Assembly: GCA_041691815.1 (NCBI GenBank) | Contig: JBEPTZ010000021.1 | Coordinates: 1 to 45,600, forward strand | Length of the DNA stretch: 45,600 nucleotides | DNA from: 70-18 sp041691815 | Lineage (GTDB): Bacteria; Pseudomonadota; Alphaproteobacteria; Acetobacterales; Acetobacteraceae | Reading direction: 5' to 3' | In this document: positions 22,055 through 29,764 of the stretch, in pieces | Layout: each line of letters begins with the position of its first letter | Position numbering within the stretch: the first letter of the stretch is position 1 | Position numbers and translations under genes: made by a program | Notes under the pieces: generated by a model | The model's input: only the letters and a program-made list of their open reading frames with translations | The model's database searches: none | What the model was told of the DNA's origin: nothing

Positions 22055-23397
22055 ACACACCGGGCGCGGCGGCGAAGGCGGCGATACGGCGGATCAACGC
22101 GGTCGATCACCTGCTCGACGCCTTCATCACCGTCACCCCGGCGCGCGCCATGGCCGAGGCCCGCATGGTCGAGGCGCGTTTGGCCGAGGGCGGGGCGCCG
22201 GGGCTGCTCGCCGGCGTGCCGTATGCGCTGAAGGATATCTACGACACCGCCGGCATCCGCACTACCTGCCACTCGAAGCTGCGCGAAGAGCATGTGCCGG
22301 CGGCCGACTGCCACGTCGCCGAGCGGCTGCGGCTGGCCGGAGCGCTGCTGGTCGGCAAGACCGGCACCCATGAATTCGCCATCGGCGGGCCGAGTTTCGA
22401 CCTGCCGTTCCCGCCGCCGCGCAACCCGTGGAACCGCGAGCACGTGCCGGGTGGCTCCTCGTCCGGCTCGGCAGCCGCGGTGGCTTCCGGCATGGTGCGC
22501 TTCGCCATGGGCTCGGACACCGGCGGCTCGATCCGCCATCCGGCGGCCTATTGCGGCGTGGTCGGGCTGAAGCCCAGCTACGGCCGGGTCAGCCGGCGCG
22601 GCGTGTTTCCGCTGGCCTGGAGCATGGACCATTGCGGCCCGCTGGCCGCCACCGTGCGCGACGCCGCGCTGGCGCTGCAGGTGGTGGCCGGCCACGATCC
22701 GCTCGATCCCGGCAGCGCCGAGGTGGCGGTGGGGGACTATCTGAGCCATCTGGAAGCCGGCGTCGCCGGCCTGCGCATCGGAATTCCGCGCGGCTGGTTC
22801 GCGGCCCAACCAGGAGCCGACCCGGAGGCGCTGACGGCTATCGACCACACCGCCGATGTCCTGCGCGAGGCCGGCGCCCGGGTGGAAGACGTGGCACTGC
22901 CGGACTATGCGCTGTTCTCCGCCGCCGGCCGGGTGATCCTGCACGCCGAGGCGTTCGCCGTGCATAGGAATGCATTGCGCACCCGGCCGCAGGACTATGG
23001 CCGCGTCGCCTTCCAGCGCCTGGCGCTCGGCGCCACGCTCACCGCCGCCGATCTGCTACAGGCCCAGCGCAAGCGCCGCGAACTGACTGACGCGGTGAAC
23101 ACCCAGCTCGCCCGCTACGACGCGCTGCTGACCGCCAATGTGCTGATCCCGGCGCCACGCTTCGACACCCAGCCCGACGCGATGGCATCAGGCGCGCCGG
23201 TGCAGATGATCCAGTTCAACCTCACCGGCCACCCGGCGCTGGCGCTGCCGACCGGGCTGCACAGCAACGGCTTGCCGCTCGGCGTGCAACTTGCCGGGCG
23301 GCGGTTCGACGAGGCGACCCTGCTCCGTATCGGCAGGGCGGTGGAACGCAACAGCGGCTGGGAGCAATGCCCCCGGCCGCCATTGTACCAGGCCTAG
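22051..23397 (+). CDS. Amidase, AtzE-like
   Basis: A 448-residue amidase-signature hydrolase. The catalytic Lys is at 61 (YALKDIYDTAG), the cis-Ser lies in GGSSSGS (134-140) and the nucleophile Ser is at 160 in SDTGGSIR. The size and N-terminus fit AtzE-type amidases that need a small AtzG partner, and the start overlaps that partner's stop. Substrate is unknown; carboxybiuret-like or other amides are possible. Its last four bases overlap those of the convergent mucR gene. Confidence 0.92.
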   Translation: MNTPGAAAKAAIRRINAVDHLLDAFITVTPARAMAEARMVEARLAEGGAPGLLAGVPYALKDIYDTAGIRTTCHSKLREEHVPAADCHVAERLRLAGALLVGKTGTHEFAIGGPSFDLPFPPPRNPWNREHVPGGSSSGSAAAVASGMVRFAMGSDTGGSIRHPAAYCGVVGLKPSYGRVSRRGVFPLAWSMDHCGPLAATVRDAALALQVVAGHDPLDPGSAEVAVGDYLSHLEAGVAGLRIGIPRGWFAAQPGADPEALTAIDHTADVLREAGARVEDVALPDYALFSAAGRVILHAEAFAVHRNALRTRPQDYGRVAFQRLALGATLTAADLLQAQRKRRELTDAVNTQLARYDALLTANVLIPAPRFDTQPDAMASGAPVQMIQFNLTGHPALALPTGLHSNGLPLGVQLAGRRFDEATLLRIGRAVERNSGWEQCPRPPLYQA

Positions 23398-23864
23398 GCG
23401 GCCGCCTTCTTGCGCCCGCCCTTCTTCGTCGGCGGCGCCGGCTCGGCGGCAGGGCGGCGGCCGAGGCCGATCTGCTTGGCCAGCGCGGAGCGGCGATTGG
23501 CGTAATCCGGCGCCACCATCGGATAATCCGGCGGCAGGCCCCAGCGCTCGCGGTATTGCTGCGGCGTCATCTTGAAGGCGGTGGCCAGGTGGCGCTTCAG
23601 CATTTTCAGCTTCTTGCCGTCCTCCAGGCAGACGATGTGGTCGGCGAACACCGACTTCTTGATCGGCACCGCCGGCACCAGCGCCGCAGCCGGTTCCGCC
23701 ACCCGGCCCACGCCCGACAGCGTGGCAAACACCGAGCGGATCAGCCCCGGAAGGGCATCGGATTGTATCGAGTTGTGCGATACATGCGCGGACACGATTT
23801 TGGCCGTCAGGCCCAGCAGCCGAGAATCGGCAGCATCGTCGCTCATTTCGGTCGATATCCCCAT
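23394..23864 (-). CDS. mucR: MucR/Ros-family transcriptional regulator
   Basis: A 156-residue (or 150, from ATG 23846) alphaproteobacterial regulator of exopolysaccharide, motility and cell-cycle genes. The N-terminal oligomerisation part LLGLTAKIVSAHVSHN and the DNA-binding core VCLEDGKKLKMLKRHL ... MTPQQYRERWGLPPDYPMVAPDYANRRSALAKQIGLGR are typical. In the zinc-finger region Cys is followed by Asp (CLED) rather than a second Cys, as in other MucR proteins. The usual second His after RHL is absent (ATAFKM). The C-terminus is a Lys-rich tail. GGGGA upstream favours ATG 23846. Confidence 0.93.
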   Translation of the reverse strand: MGISTEMSDDAADSRLLGLTAKIVSAHVSHNSIQSDALPGLIRSVFATLSGVGRVAEPAAALVPAVPIKKSVFADHIVCLEDGKKLKMLKRHLATAFKMTPQQYRERWGLPPDYPMVAPDYANRRSALAKQIGLGRRPAAEPAPPTKKGGRKKAAA

Positions 23865-23973
23865 AAAAACTGCAATATAGGCGTCAAGAGGTTACGCGGG
23901 CAACTATCAGCTTACTGCATGCACCGGAATCTGGCGGCAAACAACATCAAATTCCTTACCAACGCGCGTCGCA

Positions 23974-23987
23974 GGCGAAATTTCGCC
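23974..23987. promoter_or_regulatory. Perfect 14-bp palindrome GGCGAAATTTCGCC
   Basis: GGCGAAATTTCGCC is fully self-complementary with an AT-rich centre. It sits between divergent mucR (start 23864) and the Lrp-family gene (start 24136). Lrp/AsnC proteins bind such sequences and usually autoregulate, so this is a candidate operator. No experimental link is implied. Confidence 0.4.
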
Positions 23988-24135
23988 GGTCCGGGCGGTT
24001 TTTCCCGGCATTGCGCCGGTTTTGCCGCCGAATCCGCCCATCCCGGCGCCCGTCTTGCAGCCTGTCACTTCCGCTTCGCCGGGCGCGCGGCCATGATACC
24101 GCCGCGGCAGAACAGAATGCGGGAGCGGCACCAGC

Positions 24136-24627
24136 GTGGGCGGCGGACGAATCGACAGGATCGACCTCAACATCCTGGCGCAGCTGCAGCGCCAGGGGCG
24201 GATGACCAATGTCGAACTGGCCGCCACGGTCGGGCTGTCACCGAGCCCCTGCCTGCAACGCACCCGGCGGCTGGAGGAAGCCGGATACATCACCGGCTAC
24301 AGCGCATTGCTGGACCTGGGCAAACTGGGCGAATCGGTCGTGGTGTTCACCGAGGTGACGCTGAACGACCACCGGCGCGAGGATTTCGGTCGCTTCGAGT
24401 CAGCGCTGGCGAAGGTGGAGGAGGTGGTGGAGTGCCACCTGGTCAGCGGCGGCTATGACTACCTGATCAAGTTCACCACGCGCGGCGTGGCGCATTACCA
24501 GGCGGTGATCGAGGGGCTGCTGGAGCGACAGGCCGGGATCGCCAAGTATTTCAGCTATATCGTGATCAAGACCCCGATCGCCCGGGCACATCTGCCATTG
24601 CGCAAGCTGTTTTCCCCAGACGGCTGA
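24136..24627 (+). CDS. Lrp/AsnC-family transcriptional regulator
   Basis: A 163-residue regulator. An N-terminal winged HTH spans DLNILAQLQRQGRMTNVELAATVGLSPSPCLQRTRRLEEAGYI (about 9-50). A C-terminal RAM ligand domain spans VVVFTEVTLN to HLPLRKLF. The phrase VECHLVSGGYDYLIKF is the typical effector-binding strand. Start GTG 24136 follows GGGAGCGGC. It may respond to an amino acid or 2-oxoacid and may control the catabolic genes convergent with it (24687-28790). Confidence 0.94.
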   Translation: MGGGRIDRIDLNILAQLQRQGRMTNVELAATVGLSPSPCLQRTRRLEEAGYITGYSALLDLGKLGESVVVFTEVTLNDHRREDFGRFESALAKVEEVVECHLVSGGYDYLIKFTTRGVAHYQAVIEGLLERQAGIAKYFSYIVIKTPIARAHLPLRKLFSPDG

Positions 24628-24648
24628 GCGGCATCAGCCAATAGATAT

Positions 24649-24669
24649 GGCGCATGATTGTCATGCGCC
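24649..24669. terminator. Hairpin between convergent genes
   Basis: GGCGCATGA (24649-24657) and TCATGCGCC (24661-24669) form a perfect 9-bp stem with a TTG loop in the 59-base gap between the Lrp gene and the monooxygenase gene. There is no U tract, so termination is inferred from position. Confidence 0.5.
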
Positions 24670-24686
24670 GTACCTATCGGCCGCGA

Positions 24687-25682
24687 TCAGCACCAGCCGA
24701 GCGCCGGGGCAACCCTGGTCGCGAACAGCTCGATCGAGCGCAGGATGAAGGGGTGCGGCGGGTCGGCGGAATGCACCTGCACCGCGACCTCGGTGGCGCG
24801 CTCCAGCGTGGTGTCGGCGGCCAGCGAGTCCACGATCTGCTCCACCGTGCCGATATGGGCGTCGTAGCGGGCGATCATCGCCTCCAGTGGTTCGTCGGGC
24901 GCATCGCGGCCGATGCCCCGGATGCGGGCGACGAAGCGGCGCAGCCCGGCCTCGGCGAGCCGGCGTGCCTCGGCGGCATCATCGGCGACGAACACGCTGC
25001 GCGAGCCCATGATGCGCGGCGCCACGCCAGGCGGCAGGGCGGCCAGATAGGCGTCGATGATCGGGTTCTGGATCTCGGCCAGGCCGGCGCCGGCGGCATC
25101 GGCCGGGCGCGGCTGGGTGCGCGACAGCATCAGGCCGTCGCCGGCCGCCCCGGCGCGGCTTCCGCCGTCCACCGAAAAGGTGGCCTGCCAGACCCGGCGG
25201 TCGAGATGCGGGGCTGCCGGGTAGAGCCGGTTGCCGCTGCCGCCGAGCGGTTCGCCGCGCCAGGCGCCGCGCAGGGTTTGCAGGTTGGCGGCGAAAATCT
25301 CGCCACGCGCCGCGTTGTCCAGCCCGAAGGCGGCGAACGAGGACGGCGTGCCGCCGCTGCCGACGCCGACCTCCAGCCGGCCGCCGCACAGCAGGTCGAG
25401 CACCGCGGCGTCCTCGGCGACCCGCACCGGATTGTCGAGCGGCAGGGTGACGATGCCGGTGCCCAGCCGGATGCGGCTGGTATGTGCGGCCACGCTGCTG
25501 AGGAACACCAACGGCGACGGCAGCCCGCCCTCGTTGCCGTCGAAATGGTGCTGCGCCACCCAGGCGGTATGCAGGCCGCAGCGCTCGGCGTGGACGATCT
25601 GCTCCAGCGCCAGCCGGTAGCGTTCGCCGGGTGCCACGTCATCGAGCAGGCGCGAGAAGTAGCCAAGGCGCTTCACGCCCAT
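24687..25682 (-). CDS. Luciferase-like FMN-dependent monooxygenase
   Basis: A 331-residue LLM-class flavin protein. MGVKRLGYFSRLLDD is the first barrel strand. HTAWVAQHHFDGNEGGLPSPLVFLSSVAAHTSRIRLGTG (about 38-76) is the diagnostic LLM block, and LDLLCGGRLEVGVGSG follows. Start ATG 25682 lies after GGGAGG. Members use FMNH2 and O2 to oxidise or desulfonate small molecules; the substrate here is unknown. It is the last gene of the minus-strand operon with the lyase-superfamily enzyme, amidohydrolase and split TPP enzyme. Confidence 0.9.
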   Translation of the reverse strand: MGVKRLGYFSRLLDDVAPGERYRLALEQIVHAERCGLHTAWVAQHHFDGNEGGLPSPLVFLSSVAAHTSRIRLGTGIVTLPLDNPVRVAEDAAVLDLLCGGRLEVGVGSGGTPSSFAAFGLDNAARGEIFAANLQTLRGAWRGEPLGGSGNRLYPAAPHLDRRVWQATFSVDGGSRAGAAGDGLMLSRTQPRPADAAGAGLAEIQNPIIDAYLAALPPGVAPRIMGSRSVFVADDAAEARRLAEAGLRRFVARIRGIGRDAPDEPLEAMIARYDAHIGTVEQIVDSLAADTTLERATEVAVQVHSADPPHPFILRSIELFATRVAPALGWC

Positions 25683-25710
25683 CCGATAACCTCCCGGGGG
25701 TGTTGGGGTT

Positions 25711-26577
25711 TCAGCTCTTGATGATGAACGGCGCCGCCTGGGTGTCGTAATCCGGGTAGCCGAGCATGGCGCGCAGTTCGCCGCCGGGCAGCGCGCTGGC
25801 GGCCTCGGCGTTGCCGGCGAGCAGGGCGGCAAGCCCGGCCTGCATGCCGGCGGCGGCGGGCGACAGCATGCCGGTGGGGTAGGTGCCCAGTTTGAAGCCG
25901 AGTGCCGCCGCCTCGGTCTGCGACGGGCAGGCGCGCTTGGCGCCGGGCGACAGCACCGCAAAGGACGGTCTGCCACCGGCGGCGGCCACTGCCCGGCGCA
26001 CCTCGGCGTCGTCTTCCGGGCTGTCGAGGAACAGGATGTCGGCCCCTTCCTGCACATACATCTCGATGCGCGCCACCGCCTCGTCGATGCCCTGGGTAGG
26101 GCGGCAATCGGTGCGCGCCAGGATGCAGATGCCGGAGTCTTTCGCGGCCTGCACGGCGGCGCGAATTTTCATCCGCGCCTCCTCGCGCGGCAGGCAGGGC
26201 TTGCCGGCCGAGGTCAGCGCGCGCGGGGTGATCTTGTCCTCGATCAGGATGGCGGCGGCGCCGGCGCGGCCATAGGCGCGCACCGTGCGCTGCACGTTCA
26301 TCGGGTTGCCGTAGCCGTGGTCGCCATCGGCCAGCACCAGCAGGTCGGGTGCGGCGCCGTGCACCATGTTGAAGCTGTCGAACATCTCGCCGAACGAGAT
26401 CAGGTCGAGATCGGGGCCGCCGAGTCGGCTGGCGGCGACGCAGGAGCCGGACAGGAACGCGGTCTTGAAGCCGGCGGCGGCGGTTAGCTTGGCGGTCAGG
26501 CCGTCCCACACCGCGGGCATGATGACCAGGCCGGGTTCGGTGGCGAGCAGCGCGCGCAGGCGGTCAGGGGCGTTCAT
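25711..26577 (-). CDS. Isocitrate lyase/PEP mutase superfamily enzyme
   Basis: A 288-residue barrel protein. The metal-binding region is LADGDHGYGNPMNVQRTVRAYGRAGAAAILIEDK (about 83-116), and ICILARTDCRP follows. The catalytic loop of true (methyl)isocitrate lyases, KRCGH, is absent; here the segment reads ITPRALTSAGKPCLPREEA. PEP mutases have EDKxxxxxNS, and this has EDKITPRALTS, so neither label fits. Oxaloacetate decarboxylase-like or other C-C/C-P chemistry is plausible. The start overlaps the stop of the amidohydrolase gene by four bases. Confidence 0.9.
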   Translation of the reverse strand: MNAPDRLRALLATEPGLVIMPAVWDGLTAKLTAAAGFKTAFLSGSCVAASRLGGPDLDLISFGEMFDSFNMVHGAAPDLLVLADGDHGYGNPMNVQRTVRAYGRAGAAAILIEDKITPRALTSAGKPCLPREEARMKIRAAVQAAKDSGICILARTDCRPTQGIDEAVARIEMYVQEGADILFLDSPEDDAEVRRAVAAAGGRPSFAVLSPGAKRACPSQTEAAALGFKLGTYPTGMLSPAAAGMQAGLAALLAGNAEAASALPGGELRAMLGYPDYDTQAAPFIIKS

Positions 26578-27623
26578 GAGGCAACTCCATTGAGGGTCAG
26601 GCGGTAGAAGCGCGCGGCGGTGCCGGCGAACAGGTCGGCCTTTTCGCTGGCGCTGGCGCCGGAGGCCAGCTTCTTGCAGGCATTCCAGAACACGCCGTAG
26701 CTGTAGCTGCCCTTGTCGACCGGGAAGTTGCTTTCGAACATGCAGCGGTCGGGCCCGAACGCCTCGATCGCGGTGTGCATATACGGCTTCCAGGCGGCAA
26801 CCAGGGTGTCCGAGTCCGGCGGGTCGGCCGGCTGCTCGAAGCCGAAGCCGTTGATCCGCATGCCGAGGCCGCCGAGCTTTGCGAACACGTTCGGACAGGC
26901 GGCCAGCCTACGGATCGAGGCCGCCCATTCCGGGAACAGCGCCTCGCGCTGGCCCTGATAGACGCCGACCCCGAGCGGGCCGCCGAAATGGTTCAGCACG
27001 ATGCGGGTTTCGGGGAAAGTGCGGGCAAGATCGGTCAGCTCGTCGATCTGGCGCTGATAGAGCCAGGCGTCGAAGCTGAGGCCGAGCGGGGCCAGGCAGG
27101 CGAAGCCCTCGCGGAACGTCGCGTCCAGCAGCAGGCCGGGCGGCATCGGGTAGCCGGGGTTGAGCAGCAGCGGATCGGCGTCCCAGGCGACGATATGGCG
27201 GATGCCGCGAAACCGCTCGCCGGCAGCCCGCAGATGCGCCTCCAGCACGTCGGCGGCGCGGGCGCCGAGGCGCAAATCGACATGGCCGACGATGCCGGCG
27301 CATACCCGCGACGGCCCATAGACGCCGCTGGCGCTCATCGCCGCCACGCCGTTGACGAACTCGGTCTCGCCGAGCGGCTTCAACTCCTCCGGGCCGTCGG
27401 CGCGATGGAAGGCGCGAGCCTGGACGAACACGGTAGCGACGATGTTGTGGCCGGTGGCGAGGTCGGCCAGCAGGTCCGGCAGCAGATAGCGCCAGCCCGG
27501 CCGGTCCCACAGATGATGGTGTGGGTCGATGATCGGCAGCGCCGGTTCCAGCGCCGGTTCGTGGCGGCGGTCGAGCCAGTCCTGGCGCGGCATTAGATAG
27601 GGGTTGGCGGGCGGGCTGCTCAT
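26574..27623 (-). CDS. Amidohydrolase (TIM-barrel, amidohydro_2 family)
   Basis: A 349-residue metal-dependent hydrolase. IIDPHHHLWD (about 31-40) gives the first-strand HxH, VLNHFGGPLG holds a barrel His, and MFESNFPVDKGSYSYG contains the C-terminal Asp. This is the subfamily that includes 2-pyrone-4,6-dicarboxylate and other lactone hydrolases as well as decarboxylases. It lies six bases after the TPP beta gene and overlaps the next gene, so it belongs to the same transcript. Confidence 0.92.
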   Translation of the reverse strand: MSSPPANPYLMPRQDWLDRRHEPALEPALPIIDPHHHLWDRPGWRYLLPDLLADLATGHNIVATVFVQARAFHRADGPEELKPLGETEFVNGVAAMSASGVYGPSRVCAGIVGHVDLRLGARAADVLEAHLRAAGERFRGIRHIVAWDADPLLLNPGYPMPPGLLLDATFREGFACLAPLGLSFDAWLYQRQIDELTDLARTFPETRIVLNHFGGPLGVGVYQGQREALFPEWAASIRRLAACPNVFAKLGGLGMRINGFGFEQPADPPDSDTLVAAWKPYMHTAIEAFGPDRCMFESNFPVDKGSYSYGVFWNACKKLASGASASEKADLFAGTAARFYRLTLNGVAS

Positions 27624-27629
27624 TGGCTG

Positions 27630-28244
27630 CTACTCCGTGCCCAGCAGGGCTTTGCGGAAACGGTGGCGGATCACGATCGGGTTGTGCGAGCGGGCGATCT
27701 TCAGCGGCGGGCCTTCCTTCACCCTCAGCAGGATGAAGCACAGCCCGCCCTCGCGCAGCAGGCGGCGGCCCTCTGCCATGTCGGCTTCGGTGTTGATGAT
27801 GTGCACCGTGGCGAAGCCGCAGCCGGTGGCCACGGTGTCCAGCCGGACGCCCATACCGGTATGGCTGTCCTGGTTGCCGGTCTCGCCGTAATGGCCGTTA
27901 TCGACGCAGATGATGGCGAGGTTGTTCGGCGCCATCAGCGCGATGCTGGCGAGTGCGGAGAGGTTCATCAGCAACTCGCCGTCGCCGGTGGCCACCAGCA
28001 CCCGGCGCTGCGGCTGCGCCAAAGCCAGGCCGAGGCCCATCATCGGCGCGGCGCCCATCGCCCCGGCCAGGCCGTAGACGCTTGGGCCGTCGGCGGTCAT
28101 CGCGGTGAGCTCCTGCGCCGCGCCGGCCAGGCCGCCGATCATCAGCCAGTCCTCGGGGTGCTCGATCAGCGCCGGCACCGCCTGCCGCCGGTCCAGCGTG
28201 GCGGCCGGCAGGTTGGAGGTGGAGAGCTTGTTGAGTTGTGCCAT
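27630..28244 (-). CDS. TPP-dependent decarboxylase, beta (C-terminal) subunit
   Basis: A 204-residue TPP-binding subunit resembling sulfopyruvate decarboxylase beta (ComE) or the C-terminal half of phosphonopyruvate decarboxylase. The cofactor motif GDGELLMNLSALASIALMAPNNLAIICVDN (about 109-138) is the classic GDG-x(~27)-N metal site, followed by GHYGETGNQ. It pairs with the alpha subunit encoded 12 bases upstream to form one active site at their interface. The substrate is probably a 2-oxoacid carrying a sulfonate, phosphonate or other polar group; this is inferred from the family. Confidence 0.9.
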   Translation of the reverse strand: MAQLNKLSTSNLPAATLDRRQAVPALIEHPEDWLMIGGLAGAAQELTAMTADGPSVYGLAGAMGAAPMMGLGLALAQPQRRVLVATGDGELLMNLSALASIALMAPNNLAIICVDNGHYGETGNQDSHTGMGVRLDTVATGCGFATVHIINTEADMAEGRRLLREGGLCFILLRVKEGPPLKIARSHNPIVIRHRFRKALLGTE

Positions 28245-28256
28245 GTCCGCGCCCCC

Positions 28257-28790
28257 TCAGAACTTCTTGGCGCCGATCAGGCGCTGGCCGAGCAGCACGG
28301 CGACCGCCTCGCCGGACTGGAACACCATGGTGAGCGCGGCGCTGACCGTGGGGATCACGTCCTCGGGGACGTCGGCGCGCAGCACGATCACCCCCATCGC
28401 CTCCAGCACTTTCGGCGTCGCGCGGCCCATCGGGAACTGCCAGGGATTGCCCTCGCCGAAATCGCCGCGCATCGAGACCAGGGTCAGCAGCGGGAATTTG
28501 CCGCCGGTGGTCAAGGACAGCATGTTGATCGTGTTGCCGACGCCGCTCGACTGCATCAGCAGCACGCCGCGGCCGCCGCCGAGATCGGCGCCGGCCAGCA
28601 GCGCCCCGCCCTCCTCCTCGGTGGTCAGCGCCACCGAATGGGCGTCCGGGTCGGCCAGCGAGCGGTTGATCAGCACGGTGTGGCCGGCGTCCGGAACATA
28701 GGCGAACTGGGTGACGCCGTTGGCGCGCAGCAGGTCGTAGAGCGGGTCGGCCCAGGCGGCCTGGCCGGTGTGGTTGTCGTCCTCCGTCAT
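28257..28790 (-). CDS. TPP-dependent decarboxylase, alpha (N-terminal) subunit
   Basis: A 177-residue subunit like sulfopyruvate decarboxylase alpha (ComD). DPLYDLLRANGVTQFAYVPDAGHTVLI is the Pyr-domain opening. The TPP-activating Glu is in LTTEEEGGALLAGADL (about 59), and LMQSSGVGNTINML and LVSMRGDFGEGNPWQ follow as in ComD/phosphonopyruvate decarboxylase. ATG 28790 follows GGGGGAA. It is the first gene of the five-gene minus-strand operon. Confidence 0.9.
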   Translation of the reverse strand: MTEDDNHTGQAAWADPLYDLLRANGVTQFAYVPDAGHTVLINRSLADPDAHSVALTTEEEGGALLAGADLGGGRGVLLMQSSGVGNTINMLSLTTGGKFPLLTLVSMRGDFGEGNPWQFPMGRATPKVLEAMGVIVLRADVPEDVIPTVSAALTMVFQSGEAVAVLLGQRLIGAKKF

Positions 28791-28893
28791 CGCGCCGTTC
28801 CCCCCGCTGCGGCTGGCAGTCTTGCCCGGGCGGGGCGGGATGGCAACGGGGCGGCGCGGAACGACGCAAGGAAGAAAGCAAGGTTCGCCACAG

Positions 28894-28925
28894 AGACACG
28901 AAGACACGAAGACACGAAGACACGA
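28894..28925. repeat. Tandem 8-bp repeat AGACACGA x4
   Basis: AGACACGA is repeated four times without a gap (28894-28925), followed by AGAAG and preceded by CCACAG. It lies in the divergent gap between the TPP alpha subunit (minus) and the DUF4236 gene (plus). Sequence resembling its flanks recurs at 20588-20644 and 34065-34092. Repeat number may vary between strains. Confidence 0.8.
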
Positions 28926-29006
28926 AGAAGCAAGCGGAGAAGAAAGTGCAGGGTTGCGGCTGGCGTTGATCGCATGCAACGGTCTGTCCGGAATGGAGGG
29001 CTTGCC

Positions 29007-29270
29007 ATGGGATGGCGATTTCGCCGCGGGATTCGCCTGCTACCGGGAGTGCGGCTGAACCTGTCGCGCGGCCTGCCGTCGGTGAGCGTTGGCACGCGCG
29101 GGCTCACCACCAATATCGGCCGGCGCGGCGTGCGCACCACCGCCGGGCTGCCGGGTAGCGGGCTCAGCTACACCAGCCGCACCACCGGCTGGCGCCGGCG
29201 CAACCCGCTCTGGCTGGTGCTGCTGATCGCCGGCGCGGTGCTGGTGTTCGTCGTGCTGGCCCACCGTTGA
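29007..29270 (+). CDS. DUF4236 protein
   Basis: An 87-residue protein with the DUF4236 signature: MGWRFRRGIRLLPGVRLNLSRGLPSVSVG, then NIGRRGVRTTAGLPGSGLSYTS. This is followed by one C-terminal membrane segment (LWLVLLIAGAVLVFVVLA). The ATG follows GGAGGG at 28995-29000. Function is unknown; the domain is thought of as a short beta-rich unit. The stop overlaps the TTG start of the downstream pncC-like gene. Confidence 0.9.
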   Translation: MGWRFRRGIRLLPGVRLNLSRGLPSVSVGTRGLTTNIGRRGVRTTAGLPGSGLSYTSRTTGWRRRNPLWLVLLIAGAVLVFVVLAHR

Positions 29271-29761
29271 GCATGATCGACCCGACCATCCTGACCCAGG
29301 CCGAGGCGGTGCTGGCGGTCTGCCGGGCGGCGCGGCTGCGGGTGACCACCGCCGAAAGCTGCACCGGCGGGCTGATCGCCGCCTGCCTCACCGCCATCGC
29401 CGGCAGCTCGGACGTGGTGGAGCGCGGTTTCGTCACTTATTCCAACGAGGCCAAGACCGCGCTGGTCGGCGTGCCGGAGGCGTTGATCGCCGCCCACGGC
29501 GCGGTCAGCGAGCCGGTCGCCCGCGCCATGGCCGAAGGGGCGCTCGACCGCTCGCTGGCCGAGATCGCGGTCTCGGTTACCGGCGTTGCCGGGCCGGGTG
29601 GCGGCAGTGCGGAGAAGCCGGTGGGCCTGGTGTGGTTCGGCTGCGCGCGGGCCGGGCGGCCGACCGTGACCACCCACCACATCTTCCCCGGCGACCGTGC
29701 CGAGGTGCGCCGTGCCACGGTGGCGCGGGCGCTGGAACTGGTGCGCGCGGCGGCCGGCTGA
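29267..29761 (+). CDS. pncC: CinA-family nicotinamide-nucleotide amidohydrolase
   Basis: A 164-residue single-domain protein that matches the CinA C-terminal domain (PncC), which deamidates NMN in pyridine-nucleotide salvage. Motifs are TTAESCTGGLIAACLT (about 27-42), RGFVTYSNEAKTALVGV, VSVTGVAGPGGG and EKPVGLVWFG. TTG 29267 overlaps the DUF4236 stop; ATG 29273 is also possible. Only three bases separate its stop from that of the convergent cation transporter. Confidence 0.93.
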   Translation: MSMIDPTILTQAEAVLAVCRAARLRVTTAESCTGGLIAACLTAIAGSSDVVERGFVTYSNEAKTALVGVPEALIAAHGAVSEPVARAMAEGALDRSLAEIAVSVTGVAGPGGGSAEKPVGLVWFGCARAGRPTVTTHHIFPGDRAEVRRATVARALELVRAAAG

Positions 29762-29764
29762 GCG

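Noticed and set aside
24687..28790. Phosphonate biosynthesis cluster (PEP mutase plus phosphonopyruvate decarboxylase)
   Set aside because: The lyase-superfamily protein lacks the PEP mutase EDKxxxxxNS motif, and no aminotransferase or phosphonate-tailoring gene is present.
28894..28925. CRISPR-like repeat
   Set aside because: The 8-bp units are contiguous with no spacers, and no cas genes are near.
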